From positions 1-5,779 of the forward strand of contig JAHQWZ010000135.1 of assembly GCA_029856425.1 (NCBI GenBank): a stretch of 5,779 bases of DNA. Reading direction: 5' to 3'. The stretch's first letter is position 1. Each line of letters begins with the position of its first letter. A program made the position numbers and the translations under genes. The notes below the pieces were generated by a model, which worked only from the letters and a program-made list of their open reading frames with translations, had not been told where the DNA came from and did no database searches. Shown here piece after piece: positions 1 to 5,779 of the stretch. Source of the DNA: Candidatus Thorarchaeota archaeon. Lineage in GTDB: Archaea; Asgardarchaeota; Thorarchaeia; Thorarchaeales; Thorarchaeaceae.

Positions 1-9
1 GAACGCTTT

Positions 10-15
10 AGGTGG
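10..15 (+). promoter_or_regulatory. Ribosome binding site deciding the nob1 start
   Basis: AGGTGG lies 8 bases before TTG at 24 and matches the GGTG core seen before two other genes in the window. It overlaps the alternative GTG start at 12, which argues against that codon being used. Confidence 0.5.
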
Positions 16-23
16 CATACTTT

Positions 24-533
24 TTGCACATAAACATAATCGACTCAGGAGCATTACTCTCACAATGGACCTTGAGGAATCCAGAGCTCCTTTTCATGAC
101 TACGCAGTCGGTGATCGATGAGATTCAGAACCGTCCAAGCAAGAGTAGAATCCAGAATCTTCTCTCCACAGATAGATTGCGGATTGAATCACCGGATGAA
201 TCCGCAATTGAAATGACGGAGCAAAAAGCACGCGAAGTGGGCGATTATAATGTACTAAGCCCTGAGGATTTAGAACTAATTTCACTAGCCTTAACGCAGA
301 AGCAATTAGGCCATGAAGTGACTGTTGTGTCCAGTGATTTAGCCGTGCTCAATACAGCTGTCGCACTCGGACTAAGAATTATGGACTTAAGAGGGCGAAT
401 GAAGGAGAGGATTACGTGGATTCTAAAATGTCCTGGGTGTGGGAACGAGGAACCAGAAGGCGCATCCAATCTGGAATGTCCAGTGTGCGGGACTAACATG
501 AAAAGGAAACCAAAGAGAAAGGCAAAGATTTGA
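24..533 (+). CDS. nob1: NOB1-like endonuclease: PIN domain plus zinc ribbon (16S rRNA 3'-end maturation)
   Basis: The predicted product is the PIN-domain endoribonuclease that, in archaea and eukaryotes, trims the 3' end of small-subunit rRNA in the pre-40S/30S particle. Numbering from the alternative GTG at 12, the acidic active-site candidates are D11 (IIDSGALL), E37 (SVIDEI), D86 (LSPEDLELISLAL) and D109 (VVSSDLAVLNTA), in the family's usual order. A C-terminal zinc ribbon follows, with CPGC at 140-143 and CPVC at 156-159, then a strongly basic tail that could contact RNA. The length (169-173 residues) is normal for archaeal NOB1. An in-frame TAG at 9-11 blocks further extension. I prefer TTG at 24 because AGGTGG at 10-15 sits 8 bases upstream, and the GTG at 12 lies inside that site. 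TTG still leaves enough sequence for the first beta strand. The next gene on the strand starts about 70 bases downstream. Function is assigned by motif and is quite secure; the start is less so. Confidence 0.9.
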   Translation: MHINIIDSGALLSQWTLRNPELLFMTTQSVIDEIQNRPSKSRIQNLLSTDRLRIESPDESAIEMTEQKAREVGDYNVLSPEDLELISLALTQKQLGHEVTVVSSDLAVLNTAVALGLRIMDLRGRMKERITWILKCPGCGNEEPEGASNLECPVCGTNMKRKPKRKAKI

Positions 534-540
534 GATTCTA

Positions 541-560
541 AGTAATACCTTGGTTATACT
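541..560. repeat. Imperfect palindrome with TATA-like right arm, between nob1 and the small gene
   Basis: AGTAATACC (541-549) and GGTTATACT (552-560) are inverted with 7 of 9 positions matching and a 2-base spacer. The spacer is too short for a natural RNA hairpin loop, so a DNA protein-binding site or a chance AT-rich promoter element is more likely. The right arm contains TTATACT. If that is the TATA box, transcription would begin near 580, upstream of ATG 606 but downstream of ATG 570. This is weak evidence. Confidence 0.25.
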
Positions 561-591
561 CCTAGTTTAATGGGTTCCAGAGAGTATCTGG

Positions 592-598
592 AAAGGTG
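592..598 (+). promoter_or_regulatory. Ribosome binding site deciding the start of the small unrecognised gene
   Basis: AAAGGTG ends 7 bases before ATG at 606. This supports the internal ATG 606 over ATG 570, which has no comparable site upstream. Confidence 0.55.
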
Positions 599-605
599 TT
601 TCCAA

Positions 606-875
606 ATGACACACGGAGGAACACTCACGATTGATCGTGACCTTGATGATGTGAAGGCGCAGGTTAAGCGTGAGCTGGACACTATAAAGAACATCATGGA
701 CACACTAGAATACAGAAAGGAGAATCCTCATTGGAATGCTCCATTTCAACTTCATAGACTCAGAAGGGCGTTACGTATTCATTACTTGGCCTACAGAATA
801 CGAGACTCAAGCCCTGTTCCCAGCGGTACAATGCAGCTTGAATGGGAGCTGGACGATAAGTCTGATTTATTCTGA
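606..875 (+). CDS. Unrecognised small protein, 89 residues (101 if started at 570)
   Basis: I do not recognise a family. From ATG 606 the product begins with a probable short strand (GTLTIDRDL). A charged, probably helical stretch follows (DVKAQVKRELDTIKNIMDTL), then a linker rich in N, P and W (RKENPHWNAPF). A second helical, Arg-rich segment (LHRLRRALRIHYLAYRIRD) comes next, and the protein ends in an acidic tail (ELDDKSDLF). There is no signal peptide, membrane segment or cysteine cluster, so it should be a small soluble cytoplasmic protein, perhaps a helical hairpin. ATG 606 is preferred for its ribosome binding site; ATG 570 would add 12 residues. The gene lies 72 bases after nob1 on the same strand, and its TGA abuts the stop of the convergent YjbQ gene. 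The intact frame, good ribosome site and exact abutment suggest a real gene, but coding status rests on those features alone. Confidence 0.6.
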   Translation: MTHGGTLTIDRDLDDVKAQVKRELDTIKNIMDTLEYRKENPHWNAPFQLHRLRRALRIHYLAYRIRDSSPVPSGTMQLEWELDDKSDLF

Positions 876-1295
876 TTACTCACCTATAATCATTACTTCG
901 ATTCTTCTATCCCGGGGCTTGTTGTCAAAATCACAACAAACTACCTGCTGCCATGTACCCAAGGTCAAGGAGCTATTCACAAATGGAATAGTAAGGCTAG
1001 GCCCCAATATAGATGCTCTCACATGAGAATGCCCATTGCCATCACCCCAACGAAGATGGTGTTTGTATATGATGTCTTGTGGCACAAGTCGCTCCATCGC
1101 GTCTGGAAAATCTTTCAGAAGGCCGTCCTCATATTCAATGGTAGTTATAGAAGCTGTTGAACCAGGACAAAACAGGGTACAGATTCCTGCTTCAAAGCTA
1201 CTCTCTCTAACGATGTCCTCAACCTTTCCTGTCACATCAATTAGGTCACAATTTCCTTTCGTGCTCAATGTGATTGATTTGTGAAATGTTGCCAT
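876..1295 (-). CDS. YjbQ/UPF0047 family protein (archaeal form)
   Basis: The protein is 139 residues, full length for YjbQ/UPF0047 (TIGR00149-type), a small family of homo-oligomeric beta proteins. The E. coli member has been linked to weak thiamine-phosphate synthase activity; the true physiological role is unsettled. Visible hallmarks are FCPGSTASITTIEYEDG at about 42-58, where many bacterial members have an HTS-type motif. The signature block is at about 79-104: HH, WGDGNGHSH, RASILGPSLTIP. It is followed by LGTWQQ (112-117), DFDNKPRDRR (122-131) and the terminal IIGE. The clustered histidines H79, H80, H89 and H91 and acidic D85 form the presumed ligand or metal pocket. The ATG start is supported by AAGGTGA 7 bases upstream. 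It lies 61 bases downstream of the TPR gene on the same strand, so co-transcription is plausible. Family identity is firm; specific activity is unknown. Confidence 0.93.
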   Translation of the reverse strand: MATFHKSITLSTKGNCDLIDVTGKVEDIVRESSFEAGICTLFCPGSTASITTIEYEDGLLKDFPDAMERLVPQDIIYKHHLRWGDGNGHSHVRASILGPSLTIPFVNSSLTLGTWQQVVCCDFDNKPRDRRIEVMIIGE

Positions 1296-1302
1296 CTGTT
1301 AC

Positions 1303-1309
1303 TCACCTT
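1303..1309 (-). promoter_or_regulatory. Ribosome binding site of the YjbQ-family gene
   Basis: On the minus strand AAGGTGA is followed by a 7-base spacer and ATG (1295-1293). It is the best Shine-Dalgarno match in the window, fits an archaeal anti-SD ending in ATCACCTCC, and fixes the start. Confidence 0.7.
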
Positions 1310-1356
1310 ATCCATCAAATCTACTGCAAGAGTGCACTTCAAATTCAAGTATGTAT

Positions 1357-3195
1357 CTATTTGTAGAGCCAATGGGTTCTTCCAGTTGTTTCAACATCCT
1401 CCGGAGCTCGCACTATCTTCGATTGCTTGACTAATACAAGGAGTCTCTTACGCAACTGCAATAGCTCTTCCTCTCTCTCTTGAAGTGCAAGGAGAGCTGC
1501 AGTTGGATTTCCCTTTTCCAAGAGATTGATGACGGTCATGAGTGAATGCATTTTATAGTCCTGCGTTGTTCGAGCCAACTCATCCATTTCAGATAGTACT
1601 TTGGCTATTTCATCTCTATTCTCTGAACGGTACAGAAAGAGGGCCTCAAAGACAGCGAAGAGGTCTTCGAACGCATCATTTAATTCATCAATTCCTTTGA
1701 ACCCATCAGCTGATTCTTTCAGAAGTCTTATCGCCTTGTCCACTAGATCTTCTTTTCCAGTCTTAAGGGCTTCAACCCCAGCTGTCCTCAGCCAAATAGT
1801 AGCCAGTTCTTTGACATCCATCTCCTCGTAGGACTTAGCTGCTTGTTCGGCCTTAGCACTGGCAATCTCCCGATATGAAATGCTTCTATCGTCATCACCT
1901 AGTTTCTTAGCACAGTCTGCTGCTTTGCTGTACAATCTTGAACTCTCATCAATCGTGTCTGATGCCGCAAAATCCTCTGCAAGTCCAACATACATCTCAA
2001 GTGCTCGTTCGAGGTGCTTCTTGGCCTCTTGTGGACGTTGTGCTTCCTCTAGTACTTCCGACGCAGATTCCAAGGCTAGACCATATGCTTCTTTGTTATC
2101 TCTTTCGAGCTCAGCCTGACCAAGATAGTAGTCAATCACATCAGTATAGAGCGCATTCGCCTCCTCGTCTCGTCCCCATTTCATTAGGCACATTGCTTGA
2201 AATCTGAAATATTTCATCTGTGAATCTATTTCCTCATCATCACCAGCTTTCCTTGCGAGGACTTCAAAGAGCTCGTTGCCTCGCTTAAAGGCCCATTTTG
2301 CCTTAACATCAAGTCCAATCTCGAGGAAGAGATTTCCAGCTTTTATCAACAAGGGGGCAATGACTTCTGGCTTTCCTTCCATCTTTAGATATGCCTCAGC
2401 TGCTTTGGAAATTGCTGTTCTACGTCCTGTTGTCTGTCTTAGCATCTGATAGGACTCTTGTGCCGCATCATAGATGTTTCCTGCTTTCTCAAAGAGACCC
2501 ACCGCCTCGTAAAGTTCACCTGCTTCCATCATGAGTCTAGTTGCTTCAGGTGATTCGCCTTCGGTCTGCATTATCTGCGCAGCCTCTGCTAAGGCATTGC
2601 CAGCTGAGAGTAGGTCGCCTTCACTCTTGGCCTTCTGAGCCCATCTCTGAGAGATTTTGGCTGCTCTATCATTAATCCTCTTTCCAAGTTCAAGATCTGC
2701 ACATGTGTAATAGAGTCTACCAACCTTCTTGAGTAGACTAACTGCGCTCTCGAGATCGTCTTCCTCCTCTCTTATATCCGCCAAGCTCTCAAGTGCATCT
2801 GCTGCTTTCATCGTGAGTTGTTGCTTTTCCTCATCATCACGTACAAAGTCCGCCGCACGGAAGTAGAAGTCTGCAGCTCTCTTATAGTCCGTAGTTTCTT
2901 CAGCTGTCTTTCCAGCCTGTGTGTTGAGTTCAACAATCTTCTTCTGCAATTCAGGCGAGTTGGGTTGACGAATCAGCATCAAGGTGGCATTCTCGAATGC
3001 CTTGAACGACTCGTAAGCCAGATAGACTTCTCTATAGATTAGAGCTGCACGTTCATATAGAATCGCGGCCTTGTCATTGACTTCTTGAGATGCGAAGACA
3101 TTTGCGGCTTCGTCAAGCAGTTTTGCAGCTGCCTCCCTTCTGCCCTCTTGGAGGGCACTCTTGGCCTGCAATAATAGCTCGTCTACTGAAGTCAC
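1357..3195 (-). CDS. Large TPR/SNAP-like alpha-solenoid protein
   Basis: This 612-residue protein is built almost wholly of amphipathic helices in tandem, TPR-like pairs. Repeat cores of the type A-x-x-[LF]-Y-x-x-A-A-x-x-[YF] occur near 44-58 (AILYERAALIYREVY), 105-118 (KRAADFYFRAADFV), 218-246 (EAGELYEAVGLFEKAGNIYDAA), 286-310, 342-357, 389-402 (EAKKHLERALEMY) and 419-430 (RLYSKAADCAKK). The spacing resembles the TPR-like array of SNAP-family adaptors as much as canonical 34-residue TPRs. Residues about 566-591 form a probable coiled coil (LQEREEELLQLRKRL), and a short non-helical tail follows. There is no signal peptide or membrane segment, so it is probably a cytosolic scaffold or adaptor. 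The GTG start is supported by CAGGAG 8 bases upstream, and the nearest upstream ATG is followed directly by TAG. It is first of a leftward pair with the YjbQ gene. A binding partner cannot be deduced; homology to eukaryotic SNAPs rather than shared fold is unproven. Confidence 0.88.
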   Translation of the reverse strand: MTSVDELLLQAKSALQEGRREAAAKLLDEAANVFASQEVNDKAAILYERAALIYREVYLAYESFKAFENATLMLIRQPNSPELQKKIVELNTQAGKTAEETTDYKRAADFYFRAADFVRDDEEKQQLTMKAADALESLADIREEEDDLESAVSLLKKVGRLYYTCADLELGKRINDRAAKISQRWAQKAKSEGDLLSAGNALAEAAQIMQTEGESPEATRLMMEAGELYEAVGLFEKAGNIYDAAQESYQMLRQTTGRRTAISKAAEAYLKMEGKPEVIAPLLIKAGNLFLEIGLDVKAKWAFKRGNELFEVLARKAGDDEEIDSQMKYFRFQAMCLMKWGRDEEANALYTDVIDYYLGQAELERDNKEAYGLALESASEVLEEAQRPQEAKKHLERALEMYVGLAEDFAASDTIDESSRLYSKAADCAKKLGDDDRSISYREIASAKAEQAAKSYEEMDVKELATIWLRTAGVEALKTGKEDLVDKAIRLLKESADGFKGIDELNDAFEDLFAVFEALFLYRSENRDEIAKVLSEMDELARTTQDYKMHSLMTVINLLEKGNPTAALLALQEREEELLQLRKRLLVLVKQSKIVRAPEDVETTGRTHWLYK

Positions 3196-3203
3196 TGAAC
3201 TGG

Positions 3204-3209
3204 CTCCTG
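3204..3209 (-). promoter_or_regulatory. Ribosome binding site supporting the GTG start of the TPR gene
   Basis: Minus-strand CAGGAG is followed by 8 bases and then GTG (3195-3193). No other start lies at suitable spacing. Confidence 0.6.
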
Positions 3210-3233
3210 CTACATGATTCGAATCTTTGATGC

Positions 3234-3243
3234 TTATTAATTC
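3234..3243 (-). promoter_or_regulatory. Candidate TATA box for the TPR gene
   Basis: Read leftward this is GAATTAATAA, an archaeal TATA-like element in the divergent intergenic region. Transcription about 26 bases downstream would start near 3212, giving a short leader of roughly 16 bases that just includes the ribosome site at 3204-3209. Assigned by position and AT content only. Confidence 0.35.
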
Positions 3244-3266
3244 TAGTCGTTCTCTTTACCGAGATA

Positions 3267-3290
3267 ATATGAATCTCAGAAGACTCATAT
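3267..3290. repeat. 24-base inverted repeat, candidate operator in the divergent promoter region
   Basis: Arms ATATGAATCT (3267-3276) and AGACTCATAT (3281-3290) are inverted with 9 of 10 positions paired and a 4-base spacer (CAGA). The single mismatch is A3273 against C3284. The size and symmetry suit a dimeric helix-turn-helix regulator. The right arm overlaps the candidate TATA box of the rightward oxidoreductase gene, so binding would be expected to block it. No regulator gene is present in the window. Both arms are AT-rich, so a chance palindrome remains possible. Confidence 0.4.
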
Positions 3291-3292
3291 AC
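3286..3292 (+). promoter_or_regulatory. Candidate TATA box for the Gfo/Idh gene
   Basis: CATATAC would place transcription initiation around 3313-3316, giving a leader of about 12-15 bases before TTG 3328. A second AT-rich candidate (GATAATAT, 3263-3270) would give a longer leader. No well-spaced Shine-Dalgarno precedes the TTG, which fits a short-leader or near-leaderless transcript. Confidence 0.3.
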
Positions 3293-3327
3293 ACACGTTG
3301 GCAATCAACCGTGGCAGTTGAAACCCG

Positions 3328-4431
3328 TTGAGCAAGGCAAAGACTGGCTTGGGTTTAATTGGGACCGGCAACATTGGCCAAATGCATCTTCTTGGGATTG
3401 CGGCACTTCGTGAGGCCGGACTTGTTAATGTAGAGATTGCTGCACTTTGTGATATAGATAAGGAATCACTAAATCGCACAGCAGACCTTTACGAAGTCAA
3501 CCGAATCTATGATGACTATAATGATCTAATCAACGATGAGAATGTTGACCTTGTATATGTCTGCACGCCAACAAGCAAACACATAGACATCGTAAAGGCG
3601 GCTGCAAAAGCACACAAGGATGTTTTCTGTGAGAAGCCCTTGGCTCACAGCTGCCCGCAGGCGAGGGAATTACTAGCTGTGGCCAAGAGCGAAGATATCA
3701 AAGCGGGAGTTGGACTTGTTCTCCGGTTTGACCCATTTCTACTCTACGCAAAGAAACTCATTGAAACCAAGGATTTTGGGCGTCCAATGCAAGCTAGCAT
3801 TCGAGATGATCAACGATTTCCTGTCGATTATGGATTTTATACGCAATGGCGTGGGGACAAGTCTATTGCAGGCGGCGGGACTCTAATTGAACACAGTATT
3901 CACGATATAGACCTCCTGCGTTGGTTCTTTGGGGATATTACAAGCGTTTATGCCAAGATTGGCTTCTTCTCTGAGAGGGAAGTGGAGGATCAGGCCTCCC
4001 TCCTGATGACTCACAAGGATGGAGCAGTGAGTACGCTTGTTTCTATCTGGCATCAAGTTGATCGTCAAAATGAACGCAGCATCGAGTTCTTCTTCGAAAA
4101 TGGTTTCATAACCATCCGTCTTGAAACAGAGAATCGTTGGCTGGAATATCACCTTCAAAATATGCTTCCAGTCAGGATTAATGTGCACGAGGCCAACATA
4201 GCCTTATTGGAGTATCTCGGAGTCCATTCAAAGAATATAGCGCCAGAGGCACTGGATGCTCTTACGACAGTGGGCACTGAGAGATTTCCGGCTCAGAGCT
4301 ATTCCTTCATTAAGGCTATCCAGGCAGATGAGGATCCTTCTCCAAATTTCCTAGATGCAATCGCCGCGCACAATGTCGTGGATGCAGCATATGAATCAGC
4401 CAACAAGAATCGAGTGATTGACTTGCTCTAA
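3328..4431 (+). CDS. Gfo/Idh/MocA-family NAD(P)-dependent oxidoreductase
   Basis: The 367-residue product has the two-domain layout and length of the Gfo/Idh/MocA family. These are cytosolic NAD(P)-dependent dehydrogenases acting on sugars, inositols and related hydroxy compounds. An N-terminal Rossmann fold is shown by GLIGTGNIG (9-17). D42 (ALCDID) ends the second strand and could contact the adenosine ribose, which would favour NAD. CTPTSKH is at 79-85 and the family's EKP motif is at 102-104, with K103 the catalytic or cofactor lysine. The C-terminal substrate domain has GGGTLIEHSIHDIDLLRW at 182-199, where H192 is the usual catalytic histidine. Key residues are intact, so it is probably active. 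The start is TTG 3328: an in-frame stop lies at 3319-3321, and the next TTG (3349) would cut into the first beta strand. It is followed 61 bases later by an FAD-dependent enzyme on the same strand. The substrate is unknown. Confidence 0.92.
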   Translation: MSKAKTGLGLIGTGNIGQMHLLGIAALREAGLVNVEIAALCDIDKESLNRTADLYEVNRIYDDYNDLINDENVDLVYVCTPTSKHIDIVKAAAKAHKDVFCEKPLAHSCPQARELLAVAKSEDIKAGVGLVLRFDPFLLYAKKLIETKDFGRPMQASIRDDQRFPVDYGFYTQWRGDKSIAGGGTLIEHSIHDIDLLRWFFGDITSVYAKIGFFSEREVEDQASLLMTHKDGAVSTLVSIWHQVDRQNERSIEFFFENGFITIRLETENRWLEYHLQNMLPVRINVHEANIALLEYLGVHSKNIAPEALDALTTVGTERFPAQSYSFIKAIQADEDPSPNFLDAIAAHNVVDAAYESANKNRVIDLL

Positions 4432-4492
4432 GCTACAAACCTCTAGCGCACATCTTAAGTAGTGATGACCTGCAGCTGACTTGAGCGAGAGT

Positions 4493-5779
4493 ATGCGAGA
4501 AATCACAATCGACCAGGTTGACACATCAAAATACGACGCAATAATCGCCGGAGCTGGAGCTGGAGGCCTGCTCACAGCCCTTGGGCTGACTGCCAAAGGG
4601 AAGAAGGTCTTGATTCTGGAGATGGCTGATCGCTTAGGTGGTGTCTGGCATGGTTATAGGGTCGATGGATATCGCGTGGATCAGGGTCTGCACGTCATCA
4701 CTAGGGTGAAAAGCGGTGCCTTCACAAGATTCCTTAGAACCTACCTCGACCCTCCACCTGAGTTTGTCCTGCATGAGGGTTGGTTCTTCAGAGTTCATGA
4801 TAAAGTGGGGGCCATTCCATCAAGTGTTGGAGAAACTCTAAGATGGCCGCTCACAGGAGTAAAAGGACGACTCGGCTTAGCAAGGATTGGTGCCAAGATT
4901 AAGACTATGAAGCTTGAGGAGATGCAGAAATACAAGGACATCACTTTCCAAGAGTACATGGAATCAGAAGGTGCTACTAATCAAGTGATGCTAGATGTCA
5001 TGCAGAGCGCTATCTACATGGCTGCAGGGGTTCCCATCACAAGAGCCTCGGCATACGAAGCTCTTCGCACATTGAAGGACACTGACAAGGAGAGTACCAA
5101 ACTTCAGTCAGCAAAGCGGCTTCTCTTAGGAGGATCAGAATATGACGAAGCTTTGGCAATAGGAGGAATGCAGGGATTGGTCAATCGTGTCAGTGATGCA
5201 ATTAATGGTGATTATGTCCTAAATGCACCTGTTGAAGCGCTCGTTGAAAAACAAGGGTCAGTCCAGAGTATCGTCGTATCTGGAATGACACTAGAACACA
5301 ACCTGATTGTCAGCAATATTCCATTATGGTCGATGCCTAAAATCATTCAAACCGAAGACGTCCAAGTATCTAGCTTCTTTGAACGATGGAGCCATATGGA
5401 ACCGACAAGAGGAGTAACACTGTGGCTAGGACTGGACAAAATCGTGATAGGAGATAGAAAATCTCGGGTTATTGTTCATCCAAACCCAAATTTCTGGATG
5501 GTTTCAGTTTCGAGTTTTGATCCCTCATGTGCTCCCAAAGGTAAGGAGTTAATTGCCATTGCTGCAATCCTGCCAGAGAGCAGCAAACCACAAGAAGTGG
5601 TTGATGCAGTGAAGCAAAATGGGCTTGCAATATACCATCCTGAAGTCTTGAACCATATTGAAATGGAACACATCCAATCCTCCTACGCGACAAGAGCCGC
5701 CTTAATACCTGGTCAAACCAATCTTGACCGTCCCGGTCCTGGAACACCAATTAGGGGTCTCTACATCGTGGGAACAGAT
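4493..5779 (+). CDS. FAD-dependent phytoene-desaturase/amine-oxidase-like protein (3' end cut by window)
   Basis: From ATG 4493 the frame is open for 429 codons to the last base of the window, so the gene is incomplete at its C-terminus. An N-terminal FAD-binding Rossmann fold is clear: GAGAGG at 20-25, E43 ending the second strand (VLILE) and a GG pair at 49-50 (DRLGGVWHGY). This is the signature of the NAD(P)-binding-8/amine-oxidase superfamily, including phytoene desaturases and carotenoid isomerases. The last visible residues, RGLYIVGTD (421-429), resemble the C-terminal FAD motif (GLY-x-[VA]-G-[TD]-D), so only a few tens of residues are probably missing. No membrane segment is obvious. 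An in-frame TTG at 4481 (TTGAGCGAG) would add four residues; a stop at 4466-4468 bars further extension, and neither start has a strong ribosome site. The natural substrate (isoprenoid, polyunsaturated lipid or amine) cannot be decided from sequence. Proximity to the Gfo/Idh gene suggests co-transcription. Confidence 0.88.
   Translation, partial: MREITIDQVDTSKYDAIIAGAGAGGLLTALGLTAKGKKVLILEMADRLGGVWHGYRVDGYRVDQGLHVITRVKSGAFTRFLRTYLDPPPEFVLHEGWFFRVHDKVGAIPSSVGETLRWPLTGVKGRLGLARIGAKIKTMKLEEMQKYKDITFQEYMESEGATNQVMLDVMQSAIYMAAGVPITRASAYEALRTLKDTDKESTKLQSAKRLLLGGSEYDEALAIGGMQGLVNRVSDAINGDYVLNAPVEALVEKQGSVQSIVVSGMTLEHNLIVSNIPLWSMPKIIQTEDVQVSSFFERWSHMEPTRGVTLWLGLDKIVIGDRKSRVIVHPNPNFWMVSVSSFDPSCAPKGKELIAIAAILPESSKPQEVVDAVKQNGLAIYHPEVLNHIEMEHIQSSYATRAALIPGQTNLDRPGPGTPIRGLYIVGTD

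Noticed and set aside
849..875. Acidic C-terminal tail ending in DLF of the small protein as a sliding-clamp-binding peptide
   Set aside because: It ends in a hydrophobic-aromatic pair but lacks the glutamine spacing of a PIP box (Q-x-x-[ILM]-x-x-F-F), so the resemblance is too weak to call.
736..1026. Open frame (+) of 96 codons spanning the junction of the small gene and the YjbQ gene
   Set aside because: It overlaps two better-supported genes in other frames, lacks a ribosome site and has no recognisable protein features.
1601..2207. Several rightward open frames opposite the TPR gene, rich in serine and leucine
   Set aside because: Their Ser/Leu-rich composition is what the antisense of Glu/Ala/Lys-rich helical coding DNA gives; they have no independent support.
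3297..3330. Recurrent GTTG words and a short GTTG/CAAC inverted pair upstream of the Gfo/Idh start
   Set aside because: Arms of only four bases and loosely spaced repeats are expected by chance in a region of this size.
3883..4188. Open frame (-) of 101 codons inside the Gfo/Idh gene
   Set aside because: It is wholly antisense to a gene with clear family motifs, and its translation shows no domain; a shadow frame.
4432..4492. Possible promoter (CTTAAGT, 4454-4460) or terminator between the two rightward genes
   Set aside because: There is no T-rich tract or stable hairpin, and the AT-rich word is a poor TATA match; co-transcription is the simpler reading.

Overview
The window looks archaeal. 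It encodes a NOB1-type PIN nuclease with a zinc ribbon and the 'PGSTASITTIEYE' form of the YjbQ/UPF0047 family. Three genes carry Shine-Dalgarno sites with a GGTG core, GTG and TTG starts are likely, and base composition is moderate. A large, soluble, SNAP-like TPR solenoid protein is compatible with an Asgard lineage such as Thorarchaeia. That placement is an inference from protein style, and no lineage marker is present to prove it.

Layout from left to right: (1) nob1 (+, start about 24, end 533), a small-subunit rRNA maturation endonuclease. (2) A short unrecognised gene (+, preferred start 606, end 875). (3) A leftward pair (-), with the TPR-repeat protein (3195 to 1357) upstream and the YjbQ-family protein (1295 to 876) downstream, 61 bases apart. 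The stop codons of the unrecognised gene and the YjbQ gene abut with no bases between them. (4) A 132-base divergent intergenic region (3196-3327) with TATA-like boxes on both strands and a near-perfect 24-base inverted repeat. (5) A rightward pair: a Gfo/Idh/MocA-family oxidoreductase (3328-4431) and an FAD-dependent phytoene-desaturase/amine-oxidase-like protein (from 4493), which runs off the right edge still in frame.

The window reads as ordinary archaeal chromosome with housekeeping genes and lineage-specific genes intermixed. There is no sign of mobile elements, CRISPR arrays or RNA genes. The rightward pair of redox enzymes may act in one pathway, but its substrate cannot be read from the sequence. 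The most distinctive items are the 612-residue SNAP-like solenoid, the unrecognised 89-residue protein and the operator-like palindrome in the divergent promoter region. I found no convincing evidence of a wholly new multi-gene system.
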